Notes: a model not told the origin generated them from the letters alone. 52,614 nt of DNA from Candidatus Moranbacteria bacterium RIFOXYA12_FULL_35_19 (GCA_001784805.1 MFSE01000007.1:1-52614), one strand, 5' to 3'. Positions 40,464 through 48,766 are shown, counted from the first letter of the stretch. Translations and numbers: made by a program.

Positions 40464-42851
40464 ATGTATTTAAAGAAACTCGAAATTTCAGGTTTTAAAT
40501 CTTTTGCCACGAAAACTACGCTGGATTTTTTAATTGACTGCAAAAGTGGAAAAAATTTAGGCATCACGGCGATTGTTGGTCCAAATGGTTCTGGCAAATC
40601 TAATATTGCGGATGCTATGCGCTGGGTGATGGGGGAGCAATCAATGAAAAATTTGCGCGGAAAAAAATCGGAAGACATTATTTTTGCGGGAAGCGGAAAA
40701 AAAGCGCGTCTTGGAAGTGCTTATGTAACGCTCTACCTTGATAATAGCGACAAAAAAATTCCTTTGGAATTTGAAGAAGTAACAGTTACTAGAAAAATTT
40801 TTCGTTCTGGAGAAAGCGAATTTTTGATCAATGGTTCTAGAGTGCGTCTGCAAGACATTGGGGATATCCTAGCTTCTTCGGGAGTGGGCAAAGAAAGTTA
40901 TGCAGTAGTCAATCAAGGAATGGCAGATGCGGTTTTGAATGCCACTCCGATTGAACGGCGCACAGTAATTGAAGATGCAGCTGGAGTGAAAGTTTATCAA
41001 ATTAAAAAAGAAAGATCAATTCGAAAACTTGAATCAACTAGACAAAATTTGGAGAAAGTAAAAAGTCTGGTGGAAGAAATCAAGCCACATCTAAAAATGC
41101 TCAAAAGGCAAGCGGATAAAGCGGCCGAGAGCGAGGAAGTGTCAAAAGAACTTTCGGAAAAACAAACAAAACTTTTTTCCTATCTTTGGCATAGTTTTCA
41201 AGATGAGAGAAGTAGACTAAACGAAGCCAAGGAGGAAGCAGGAAGAATTTTATTAAATGTCCAAAGAGAGGCAGATAAATTGACGGACGAAATAAACAAA
41301 GAATCAAAAGAAGAAGAAAAAAATACCAGACAGGCTGAATTGGAAAATAAACAAAAAGAGCAAAGGGATAAATTGAATCAGCTGGAAAAAGAGCTTATCA
41401 TAACGGAAGGGCGGATTGAAATTGAAAAAGAAAAACAGCAAAATGTTCAAATGATAAAAGAGGCTGAAATAAGTTTGCCTAAAAATGACGCGATAAATAA
41501 TTTTTATATCAAGGAAAAGTTAGAAGAGATAAAAAAAGAACAGGAAAAATTGATTGAAAAAATTGAAAATGCCGAGAAAGTGGAGGATTTGCAAGACATC
41601 AAAGAATTTGCCAGAGGAGTGAGTCAACGACTGTATGATTTAAAAATGGAAATTGAAAAAGGGAAGAGATTACAGAATAACGCAGAAATAAAAATACAGA
41701 ACGACACGGAAGAAAACAGAGCGACACAAAAAAAACAGAATGATGCAGAAAAATCTCAAGTGCTAATTGAATTTCAGGAAAAAATTATAAAAATTAGAGA
41801 AGAAATAAAGAAATCCGAAGAGGAATTGCGATCGATAGATCTAGAAATTCAACAAGAAATTGCGTTAGATCGCCAAAAGCGTCAGAAGTTTTTTGAAATT
41901 GAAAGAAGTCTTCGCTCAAAACAGGATGAGATGAATAAGCTTAAAGATAAATTCAATGAATCCAAAATTGCTTTGGCTAAAGTAGAAGTGCGGGAAGAAG
42001 ATTTGAAAAATCAGATAAAGATGGAACTCAAAAAAGAAGTGGAAATTCTAGAACCAGTTTTAGATGAGATTGATCCGGGTAAATTAGGCAGTGAGATTAT
42101 GAAATTGAAAGTGAAAATGGAACAAATTGGAGGAATTGATCCGATGGTAATGGAGGAATATAGCGAAACTCAAAAACGCTTTGAATTTTTGACGAAAGAA
42201 TCGGAAGATTTGGAAAAAGCTATTTTGTCTCTTCGGGAAGTGATCAAAGAAATGGAGCAGAAAATTGAAGAAAAATTTGCGCTTACCTATGAAGAAATTA
42301 ACAAAGAATTTACCAAATATTTTCGCATAATTTTTGGTGGAGGAAATGCAAGTTTGATCAAGAAGAAAGAAATAAGAAGAAAGAAGAAAGAAGAAATCGC
42401 AGAAGGGGAAGGAGAGAATAATATTGAAAATAGCGAGGAATTAGAAGAAGAAAATAAGGAAGAGGAAAGAGAAGAAATTGGTATTGATATCACCGCTTGT
42501 CCGCCAGGGAAAAAAATTGCCAATCTTTCTATGCTTTCCGGTGGAGAAAGATCTTTGACTTCGTTGGCACTTTTATTTGCCATCATTTCCCACAATCCAC
42601 CTCCATTTGCGATTTTAGACGAAGTGGAAGCAGCCTTGGATGAAGCCAACTCTCGCCGTTTTGGGCGAATTCTCACCGAACTTTCCAATAATACTCAATT
42701 TGTCACAATTACCCACAATCGCGAAACTATGCGCCAAGCCTCGCTTCTCTACGGCGTCACGATGGGCGAAGACGGCGTTTCGAAACTTCTTTCAGTGAGA
42801 TTGGATCAGATAGGGCAGGGAGGGAGACTGTTGACAACAGAAAAAAAATAA
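40464..42851 (+). CDS. smc: SMC-family chromosome segregation ATPase without hinge domain
   Basis: 795 residues, against about 1150-1200 for usual bacterial SMC. Walker A GPNGSGKSN (39-47), R-loop and Q-loop regions (FAGSGKKARLGSA; RWVMGEQS), coils from about 165 to 600, then the C-terminal head with SMLSGGERSLTSLALLFAI and Walker B PFAILDEVEAALDEANS. No glycine-rich hinge is visible between the coils: only Lys/Glu-rich heptads with a short non-helical YIKEKL...FARGVSQRL stretch near 350-390. An extra Glu-rich loop (about 640-675) interrupts the C-head. Residues about 404-430 are encoded by a repeat word shared with rpsP. Confidence 0.92.
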   Translation: MYLKKLEISGFKSFATKTTLDFLIDCKSGKNLGITAIVGPNGSGKSNIADAMRWVMGEQSMKNLRGKKSEDIIFAGSGKKARLGSAYVTLYLDNSDKKIPLEFEEVTVTRKIFRSGESEFLINGSRVRLQDIGDILASSGVGKESYAVVNQGMADAVLNATPIERRTVIEDAAGVKVYQIKKERSIRKLESTRQNLEKVKSLVEEIKPHLKMLKRQADKAAESEEVSKELSEKQTKLFSYLWHSFQDERSRLNEAKEEAGRILLNVQREADKLTDEINKESKEEEKNTRQAELENKQKEQRDKLNQLEKELIITEGRIEIEKEKQQNVQMIKEAEISLPKNDAINNFYIKEKLEEIKKEQEKLIEKIENAEKVEDLQDIKEFARGVSQRLYDLKMEIEKGKRLQNNAEIKIQNDTEENRATQKKQNDAEKSQVLIEFQEKIIKIREEIKKSEEELRSIDLEIQQEIALDRQKRQKFFEIERSLRSKQDEMNKLKDKFNESKIALAKVEVREEDLKNQIKMELKKEVEILEPVLDEIDPGKLGSEIMKLKVKMEQIGGIDPMVMEEYSETQKRFEFLTKESEDLEKAILSLREVIKEMEQKIEEKFALTYEEINKEFTKYFRIIFGGGNASLIKKKEIRRKKKEEIAEGEGENNIENSEELEEENKEEEREEIGIDITACPPGKKIANLSMLSGGERSLTSLALLFAIISHNPPPFAILDEVEAALDEANSRRFGRILTELSNNTQFVTITHNRETMRQASLLYGVTMGEDGVSKLLSVRLDQIGQGGRLLTTEKK
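41672..41752 (+). repeat. ACAGAA/CGCAGAA word repeat inside smc
   Basis: A string of acagaataa-cgcagaaa-acagaacgacac words; the same order recurs in rpsP at 43232-43269. Translated as Q/N/D/E-rich coil. Confidence 0.6.
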
Positions 42852-42914
42852 TATAATCTATATAGGTAATTGATTTGACCCGAGTATAACTTGGTTTATG
42901 CTTATTTTACTATT

Positions 42915-43385
42915 ATGTTAACTATACGATTAGCTAGAGTAGGAAAAGTGAATAAGGCTCAATATAAAATAGTTTTGCAGGAGAAGACGGTTGCTCCTGG
43001 GGGGCGACATGTTGAGATTTTGGGCTCTTATGATCCACATTCCAAAAAAGCAGTTCTCAAAGAAGAAAAAATTAAATATTGGATTTCCAAAGGCGCTCAA
43101 CTTTCTGATACGGTGCATAATTTATTTTCATCCAAAGGTCTTATAACTGAAAAGAAAAGAGTGGTGAAACTTCCGACAAAAAAGGCGGAAGAAGCACCAG
43201 CGGGGGAAATTAAGACAGAAGAAATTAAAACACAGAATAGCGCAGAAGAAAAACAGAACGACACAGAAAAAGTAGAAGAAGCCAAAGTAGAAGAAGTTAA
43301 ATCAGAAACTAAGATAGCAGAAGCGCCAGTAGTCGAAACTAAACCAGAAGAAGTTAAGGTTGAAGAACCTCCAAAAACTGAATAA
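42915..43385 (+). CDS. rpsP: Ribosomal protein bS16 with long acidic tail
   Basis: 156 residues from ATG 42915; about 80 are normal bS16 (LTIRLARVGKVNKAQYKIVLQEKTVAPGG..VEILGSYDPHSK, KIKYWISKGAQLSDTVHNLF). The remaining about 75 are a Glu/Lys/Val/Pro low-complexity tail, part of which comes from the ACAGAA repeat word. The tail must project from the 30S body or be cleaved. Confidence 0.92.
   Translation: MLTIRLARVGKVNKAQYKIVLQEKTVAPGGRHVEILGSYDPHSKKAVLKEEKIKYWISKGAQLSDTVHNLFSSKGLITEKKRVVKLPTKKAEEAPAGEIKTEEIKTQNSAEEKQNDTEKVEEAKVEEVKSETKIAEAPVVETKPEEVKVEEPPKTE
43232..43269 (+). repeat. ACAGAA/CGCAGAA word repeat inside rpsP
   Basis: Near-identical in word order to 41672-41710 in smc. Confidence 0.6.
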
Positions 43386-43407
43386 TTGAAAATTTTATAG
43401 ATATTTT

Positions 43408-43500
43408 TTCCGCAGACCATAGGCAAAAAAGTAAGCCCTATGTAGGAAATAAAAACAATTAAGTTTTTATTTTGGTCGACTGCGGAAAGGCAGTCTTTTT
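43408..43500 (+). ncRNA. Ribosomal protein L10 leader RNA
   Basis: CCGCAGACC...ATAGGC...GCCCTAT...GGTCGACTGCGG gives the typical closing stem and inner kink-turn-like region of the L10 leader. It is followed by a hairpin GACTGC/GCAGTC with T5 that can act as the attenuator terminator. It lies just upstream of rplJ-rplL, where L10(L12)4 binding represses expression. Confidence 0.85.
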
Positions 43501-43623
43501 GTTTATCTTTACGAATTACTAATTTAGTACGAATATACTAATTTTTTCGTAGGATAATCAAAAAACATTTATAGCTAATTCTTATTCGTATATTCGTACG
43601 GATTCGTAATTAGTAAAGAATTC
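43501..43623 (+). repeat. Self-complementary spacer before rplJ
   Basis: Left arm words (tacgaattactaatttagtacgaatatac) mirror the right arm (gtatattcgtacggattcgtaattagtaaa). Member of the spacer family also at 16885, 17720, 32109, 34479, 35328, 39230 and 44143. Confidence 0.65.
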
Positions 43624-44142
43624 ATGCAGACAAAATTACAAAAAAAAGAAATAGTTAAGGATTTGGCCCAAAAAATTAAAAATTCCAAAGCGGTGGTTTT
43701 TTCTGATTTCAAAGGGCTTTCTGTTAAGGATATGACTATTTTGCGAAGCGAGCTTCGTGAAAAAAATATTGATTTCAAAGTGCTCAAAAAGACTTTGATG
43801 ACTTTGGCGCTCAAAGATGCGGGCATTGAAATGGATGCGAAAAAAATGGAAGGTCAGATCGCAGTGGCTGTTTCCTCGGGAGATGAAGTGGAAGCTTCTA
43901 AAATTATCGCTAAAATGGCCAAAGCCAATGAAAATTTGAAAATTTCTGGAGGAATTTTGGGAAAGAAAATTCTTTCCAAAGAAGAGGTGATGGCGCTTTC
44001 CAAACTCCCAAGCAAAGAAGAACTCTTGGCGAAATTGGTTGGAACATTGAACGCTCCTGTTTCTGGATTTGTCAATGTCTTAGCTGGAAATTTGCGAGGC
44101 TTGGTACAAGTGCTGAAATCTATAAGTGAAGTTAAGGTATAA
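43624..44142 (+). CDS. rplJ: Ribosomal protein uL10
   Basis: 172 residues. TKLQKKEIVKDLAQKIKNSKAVVFSDFKGLSVKDMTILR start, FKVLKKTLMTLAL, and a C-terminal helix that binds L7/L12 dimers (GFVNVLAGNLRGLVQVLK). Base of the ribosomal stalk and autoregulator through the L10 leader upstream. Confidence 0.96.
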   Translation: MQTKLQKKEIVKDLAQKIKNSKAVVFSDFKGLSVKDMTILRSELREKNIDFKVLKKTLMTLALKDAGIEMDAKKMEGQIAVAVSSGDEVEASKIIAKMAKANENLKISGGILGKKILSKEEVMALSKLPSKEELLAKLVGTLNAPVSGFVNVLAGNLRGLVQVLKSISEVKV

Positions 44143-44266
44143 AAAAATAATTATTTTTAATTTAATAAATTTTTATCTTTACTAATTACTAATCAAATAC
44201 TAATATACTAATAATTTGTAAATTCGTATATTCGTAAAAAATTCGTAATTCGTAGAGAATAAACAT

Positions 44267-44677
44267 ATGACTGAAGAAAAAAAGGAAGAAGTAGTTGTTC
44301 CAGAAAAATTTAAGACACTTGTTAGCGAAATTGAAAAAATGAGCGTGTTGGATCTTTCTGAACTCGTAAAAGTTTTAGAAGAAAAATTTGGCGTATCAGC
44401 GGCTGCTCCAATGATGATGGGAGCAATGCCAGTTGCTTCGGGAGAAGCTGCGGCTGTTGAGGAAAAAAGCGAATTTGATGTTGAAGTGACAGCTAGTGGT
44501 GCTTCAAAAATCAATGTAATCAAAGCAGTTCGAGAAATAACTGGACTAGGACTCAAAGACGCTAAGGATTTGGTAGACGCTGCTCCAAAAGTTATCAAAG
44601 AAAAAGTGACTAAAGCTGAAGCAGAAGATATGAAAAAGAAACTGGAAACTGCCGGTGCAACAGTGACTTTGAAATAA
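44267..44677 (+). CDS. rplL: Ribosomal protein bL12
   Basis: 136 residues. N-terminal dimerisation part ([23 protein letters not shown]), flexible Ala/Gly hinge, and C-terminal factor-binding domain ([31 protein letters not shown]). The spacer 44143-44266 before it is another self-complementary repeat spacer. Confidence 0.97.
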   Translation: MTEEKKEEVVVPEKFKTLVSEIEKMSVLDLSELVKVLEEKFGVSAAAPMMMGAMPVASGEAAAVEEKSEFDVEVTASGASKINVIKAVREITGLGLKDAKDLVDAAPKVIKEKVTKAEAEDMKKKLETAGATVTLK

Positions 44678-44705
44678 TTTCTATTCGAATTTATTAGAAA
44701 GCCAA

Positions 44706-44735
44706 AAGACTCCGCCAATTGGCGGAGTCTTTAGT
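44706..44735 (+). terminator. Rho-independent terminator of rplJL
   Basis: AAGACTCCGCC and GGCGGAGTCTT with loop AATT, followed by TTAGTTT. Confidence 0.9.
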
Positions 44736-44763
44736 TTGATATAATCTTTTTTTATGCTAAAAT
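44736..44763 (+). promoter_or_regulatory. Promoter of PBP gene
   Basis: TTGATA (44736-44741), 16 bp, TAAAAT (44758-44763); the ATG at 44772 follows 8 nt later, a leaderless-type layout. Confidence 0.4.
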
Positions 44764-44771
44764 TCAATTAA

Positions 44772-47015
44772 ATGAAGAAAAAAAAGGAGAAAATTTCAAT
44801 AAAGAAACTTCGAAAAGGGGTCGTTTTTCTTCTTGAAAAATTTTCAAAAAAGAAAAATAATTCTGAACCCAAGAGCAAGATTATTCTTAAAATTTTTGTA
44901 TATATTTTTTTATTTATAATTTTTGCTATTTTATTTTTCATCGCCTATATCTATTTTTTTGCTACTCCAAAAGCTAAGGAATTACCCAATAAAGTGTCAA
45001 AAGGTACGACAATTATTTATGATCGAACAGGCGAACATATTCTTTATGAAATTTATGGGGAGGAAAATAAAAAAAATCTTTTGCATAATCAAATCCCTGA
45101 TACTATTCGTGTCGCAACTATTATTTCGGAAGATGCTTCTTTCTATGACCACATGGGAATTGATATTCCTTCAATTTTTCGTGCGCTGGAAGTTAATATA
45201 AGAAACAAACAATTTCAGCAGGGCGGATCAACAATTACTCAACAATTAGCGAGAAATGTTTTTTTGGATCGGGATAAAAATATAAAAAGAAAAATTTTAG
45301 AATCAATTATTGCCTTGAAGTTGGAGCGAAAATTCAGTAAAGATGAAATTTTAGATTTTTATTTAAATCAAATTCCTTATGGTTCAAATGCTTATGGTAT
45401 TGAATCCGCTTCGCAAACTTTTTTCGGAAAAAATGCTATCGATTTATCCTTGGATGAAGCGGCACTTTTAGCCTCACTTCCCAAGGCAACAACTTTTTAT
45501 TCTCCTTATGGAAATAATCAAAAAGCACTGATTGATCGACAAAAAAATATTCTTCGACAAATAGAAGCACTTGGTTTGATCGATGAAAAAATAATTGAAG
45601 AAGCATTGAGGGCGGATACTTTGAAAAAAATTATACCTCCGAAAAAAAATATTGAAGCTCCTCATTTTGTTTTTTATGTTAAGGAACTTTTAGAAAAGGA
45701 ATATGAAGATCTGGATTTGGAAACAGAAGGTTTGAAAATTTATACTACGCTTGATTATGATATGCAAAAAAGAGCGGAAGAGTCGGTGCTTTGGGGCGCG
45801 GAAAATAATAAAAAATATAGAGCGAGCAATGCTTCATTAGTGGTAATTTCTCCTAAAACAGGGGAGCTTCTCGCAATGGTGGGAAGCAAAGATTATTTTG
45901 ATTCATCAATCGATGGGCAAGTTAATATCGCCACTAGTCCTCGCCAGCCAGGGTCATCATTTAAGCCGTTTGCTTATGCCAAAGCTTTTGAAAAAGGTTA
46001 TCAGCCAGAAACCTTAATTTGGGATACCCCAACCAATTTTGGTCCGGATGGTTCGGGAAAGGAGTATGTGCCGAATAATTATAACGGATCATTTAGTGGA
46101 CTCGTTTCTATGCGTCAAGCCTTATCATCATCACTTAATGTACCGGCTGTCAAAACTCTTTATTTATCCGGAATAAATGAAACAATAGATTTGGCCGAAC
46201 GCTTAGGAATTTCCACATTAAAAGAAAGAAATCGCTTTGGTCTTTCGCTTGTTTTGGGTGGGGGAGAAGTGAAATTGCTTGAAATGACTTCTGCTTTTTC
46301 AGTTTTTGCTAATGATGGAGAAAAAAATCAGCTTAAAGTTATTCAAAAAATTATCGATCGAGAAGGGAATATTATAAAAGAATATCCAAATAAACGCGAA
46401 AGTGTTTTAGAAAAAGAAGTTGCTAGAAAAATAAATTCAATTCTTTCGGATAATTTAGCCAGAGCGCCTGTCTTTGGAAGCAACACTCCTTTGGCGTTTA
46501 AGGATTATGCAGTGGCGGCAAAAACCGGAACCACTCAAAACTTTCGCGATGCTTGGACGGTTGGTTATACGCCTAATATTTCTGTGGGAGTTTGGGTTGG
46601 TAACAATGACAATACTCCTATGAAGTATGGATCAGATGGAATTTTTGTGGCCGCGCCTATTTGGAGAAATTTTCTGGACAAAGAATTAGCTAATTTGCCA
46701 AAAGAAGAGTTTGGATCGTATGAGAAAATTGTTTCTTCAAAGCCAATGATTACGGGAAAAGTTTCCGGAGAAATCAAATATTTCAAAATAGCTTCCGGCA
46801 ATGAAATTTCCCAAAATAAACTGAAAAAATATAAAGCTTCGGAAGTACGCCAACAAATCGAACCAGAAAAACATTCGCTACTTTTTTATGTGAACAAAGA
46901 TTTTCCTCTTGGTCCGGAACTCCCAAATTATAATGACCCAATGTTTGTTCGTTGGGAAAAAGGAATAAACCAAGATTTCGAAGAAGGAAATTTTGATTTC
47001 AATCCCATAAATTAA
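44772..47015 (+). CDS. Class A penicillin-binding protein (PBP1A type)
   Basis: 747 residues. A basic cytoplasmic start and one membrane helix (about 38-62) precede the GT51 glycosyltransferase with IISEDASFYDHMGID (catalytic Glu about 120), QGGSTITQQLARN and RKILESIIALKLERKFSKDEIL. The transpeptidase has S395-S-F-K in PGSSFKPFAYA, SSSLN, and KTGTTQNF (about 583). It polymerises and cross-links peptidoglycan. The C-terminal tail has no recognisable repeat domain. Confidence 0.95.
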   Translation: MKKKKEKISIKKLRKGVVFLLEKFSKKKNNSEPKSKIILKIFVYIFLFIIFAILFFIAYIYFFATPKAKELPNKVSKGTTIIYDRTGEHILYEIYGEENKKNLLHNQIPDTIRVATIISEDASFYDHMGIDIPSIFRALEVNIRNKQFQQGGSTITQQLARNVFLDRDKNIKRKILESIIALKLERKFSKDEILDFYLNQIPYGSNAYGIESASQTFFGKNAIDLSLDEAALLASLPKATTFYSPYGNNQKALIDRQKNILRQIEALGLIDEKIIEEALRADTLKKIIPPKKNIEAPHFVFYVKELLEKEYEDLDLETEGLKIYTTLDYDMQKRAEESVLWGAENNKKYRASNASLVVISPKTGELLAMVGSKDYFDSSIDGQVNIATSPRQPGSSFKPFAYAKAFEKGYQPETLIWDTPTNFGPDGSGKEYVPNNYNGSFSGLVSMRQALSSSLNVPAVKTLYLSGINETIDLAERLGISTLKERNRFGLSLVLGGGEVKLLEMTSAFSVFANDGEKNQLKVIQKIIDREGNIIKEYPNKRESVLEKEVARKINSILSDNLARAPVFGSNTPLAFKDYAVAAKTGTTQNFRDAWTVGYTPNISVGVWVGNNDNTPMKYGSDGIFVAAPIWRNFLDKELANLPKEEFGSYEKIVSSKPMITGKVSGEIKYFKIASGNEISQNKLKKYKASEVRQQIEPEKHSLLFYVNKDFPLGPELPNYNDPMFVRWEKGINQDFEEGNFDFNPIN

Positions 47016-47041
47016 AAAAATCACCAATCGGGGATGATTTT
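47014..47041 (+). terminator. Probable terminator of the PBP gene
   Basis: AAATCACC and GGATGATTTTT pair imperfectly and end in a T run. From here to 47267 no gene is seen; the stretch holds only AT-rich DNA with a small taatacgtatta palindrome. Confidence 0.6.
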
Positions 47042-47267
47042 TCTTGAAAAGTTTTATTTTCGTCTAGCGTGTAAGTATTTTAATACGTATTAGAATATGT
47101 ATTAATTTTTTTCAATTTTTTCTTTGACTTTTATTTTCGTCTTTTCAGAATTTATTCTTATGTTTTAATTCGCATAAATTTTATTCAAAAAATTATCATT
47201 GCCAGTTTAGACTAAAAAAAGGTGCCTGACCCCTTTTTCTTCCTTCAGTTTTTTAGAATCAGGGTTT

Positions 47268-48113
47268 TTATTTTCTCAATTTCCTAACTGTCTTGGATAT
47301 TTTTTTACTTTCTGACCTTAATCTACGATCGAGCTTTTTCAAATCCTCTTCCGCTGGTAACGCCTCTGGATAAATTCCGCTTTTTCCAAGCATCTCTCGC
47401 ATATTTTTGTTATTCTTGACATGCTCATGGGTAATTAAGGTTTCACCCCTAAGCGCTTGATCTTTTTTAAGATTATGATTGGTAATTTCACTGGCAAGAT
47501 CTTTGGCTTTGATTGTCACTGTTGGCAAAAAATCCGCCAACGGTCTTTTTGCGGGAACTTTCAGTTTATATTTCATATCTTGAGTTGTATGTCCACCAAA
47601 AAGAGCCGCATCTCCCTGACTGCGAATTCTTGCAAATCCCTGACTATCCACTCCTCTTTGAAAAATAACTCCGGAAAGTTCTTTTTCCGAAAGAGTAAGT
47701 TTTTCCCTCGCTTGCAAGCGCTCCCATTCCCCAAGTCTTTGTTCAACTAATTCTTGCTTCCTTGTTTGAATAGCAAAATATGTCATCGCAAAAGCAATCT
47801 CATCTTTTCGTGGATCACCATTTTGCGCGATAAGATAGCAAGCATAACGCGTGAGCATGATATCAGAAATCTCTTTTGTAGCTCCTTTGGGCATTGGGAT
47901 CGTTTTCGTGACGTCACGAAAATGATCGGAAATGGCTTGTTTTGAAGTTTCACATGCAATTTTTGCTTTTAAAACAGCATTTTCAAAATTTTCCCATCGA
48001 TTGTATCCAAGAAGATGTTGCAAGTCTCTGGCATACCAAAATTCTATGCCATCTTCCTCGTGGACATAATCTTCGAAATTTTTGTGTAGTTTTAAAATAA
48101 TTTCTTTTTCCAT
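47268..48113 (-). CDS. dinD: DinD-like DNA-damage-inducible protein
   Basis: 281 residues. BRO-N-like start (FEDYVHEEDGIEFWYARDLQHLLGYNRWENFENAVLKAK), the DinD core (DIMLTRYACYLIAQNGDPRKDEIAFAMTYFAIQTRKQEL) and tail motifs RGVDSQGFARIRSQGDAALFGG and HEHVKNNKNMREMLGKSGI. In E. coli DinD is LexA-controlled and inhibits RecA filaments. No LexA-type box was recognised upstream. Often carried on mobile DNA. Confidence 0.9.
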   Translation of the reverse strand: MEKEIILKLHKNFEDYVHEEDGIEFWYARDLQHLLGYNRWENFENAVLKAKIACETSKQAISDHFRDVTKTIPMPKGATKEISDIMLTRYACYLIAQNGDPRKDEIAFAMTYFAIQTRKQELVEQRLGEWERLQAREKLTLSEKELSGVIFQRGVDSQGFARIRSQGDAALFGGHTTQDMKYKLKVPAKRPLADFLPTVTIKAKDLASEITNHNLKKDQALRGETLITHEHVKNNKNMREMLGKSGIYPEALPAEEDLKKLDRRLRSESKKISKTVRKLRK

Positions 48114-48264
48114 ATCCTTTTTTTATTTATACCCCTATATTTTATCACTAAGTAAGTAATAATTCAAGATTGCAAAAGGGGAATATGAAGCGACTTAAAT
48201 TTGTGCATAAAAAAACAGCATCAAAATAGCTGTTTCTAGAAAGTTATTGCAATTACATACAAAG

Positions 48265-48338
48265 TTGGGGCGGTAGGATTCCTGCCTACCGGCAGGCAGG
48301 CGAACCTACGCATGCCCCGCCAAGGCGGGGTGCCTTAC
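48265..48338 (-). pseudogene. 3' half of a disrupted tRNA-Gln-like gene
   Basis: Read on the minus strand it has an anticodon arm replaced by CCCCGCC-TT-GGCGGGG and a T-arm GTAGG/CCTAC whose loop holds a 20-nt palindromic insertion (48281-48300). The acceptor 3' strand CGCCCCA follows. The matching 5' half is at 48704-48762. Confidence 0.65.
48309..48338. repeat. 30-bp direct repeat, left copy
   Basis: Identical to 48716-48745; includes the CCCCGCC/GGCGGGG palindrome and flanking tRNA words. The two copies bracket the GIY-YIG gene and tRNA-Gln. Confidence 0.85.
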
Positions 48339-48586
48339 TCATTAAATTTTATATTCAATTTTTTCTCAATATCTCCTTTTAAAGATTTTAAGTATTTTTC
48401 TCTTCTCATAGCTTCTGCTCTGGTATTATAATTTTCACTATAAGCTAAAACTAAAGGTCTTCTGTTTTTTGTAGCAGTAACACAACCATTATTGTGTCTT
48501 AAAAACCTATCAGTCAAATTATTGGTTTGACCTATATAAAATTTATCATCTTTAACACTTTTAAGAATATAAACAAAAAATTGCAT
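48335..48586 (-). CDS. GIY-YIG family endonuclease (UPF0213/YhbQ-like)
   Basis: 83 residues from ATG 48586; the longer frame runs into the tRNA and is not real. Motifs: FFVYILKSVKDDKFYIGQTNNLTDRFLRHN with Y-I-L/Y-I-G and the Arg, then REKYLKSLKG. Single-domain GIY-YIG proteins act on DNA, often in mobile settings. Its stop codon lies inside the left direct repeat. Confidence 0.88.
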   Translation of the reverse strand: MQFFVYILKSVKDDKFYIGQTNNLTDRFLRHNNGCVTATKNRRPLVLAYSENYNTRAEAMRREKYLKSLKGDIEKKLNIKFNE

Positions 48587-48603
48587 ATATATTTTGCACA
48601 ATG

Positions 48604-48675
48604 TTGGGGAGGTAGGATTCGGACCTACGCATGATGGAGTCAAAGTCCATTGCCTTACCACTTGGCTACTCCCCA
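48604..48675 (-). tRNA. tRNA-Gln (anticodon TTG)
   Basis: Complete cloverleaf: acceptor TGGGGAG/CTCCCCA, D-arm AGCCAAGTGGTAAGGC, anticodon arm TGGAC-TTTGACT-CCA region reading TTG, T-arm GTAGG-TCCGAAT-CCTAC. No CCA is encoded, so CCA must be added enzymatically. Confidence 0.93.
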
Positions 48676-48703
48676 ACACTATGTAAAATTAAATTTTTAA
48701 AAT

Positions 48704-48762
48704 GATTCGAACCTTCGCATGCCCCGCCAAGGCGGGGTGCCTTACCACTTGGCTACACCCCA
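48704..48762 (-). pseudogene. 5' half of a disrupted tRNA-Gln-like gene
   Basis: Minus strand: acceptor 5' strand TGGGGTG, intact D-arm AGCCAAGTGGTAAGGC, palindrome in place of the anticodon arm, then the start of a T-arm before it runs into unrelated DNA. TGGGGTG pairs fully (one G-U) with the CGCCCCA of the half at 48265. Confidence 0.65.
48716..48745. repeat. 30-bp direct repeat, right copy
   Basis: Second copy of 48309-48338. Confidence 0.85.
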
Positions 48763-48766
48763 TCTG

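Noticed and set aside
48587-48679. N-terminal extension of the GIY-YIG ORF
   Set aside because: These codons are the tRNA-Gln gene read as protein; the domain starts at ATG 48586.
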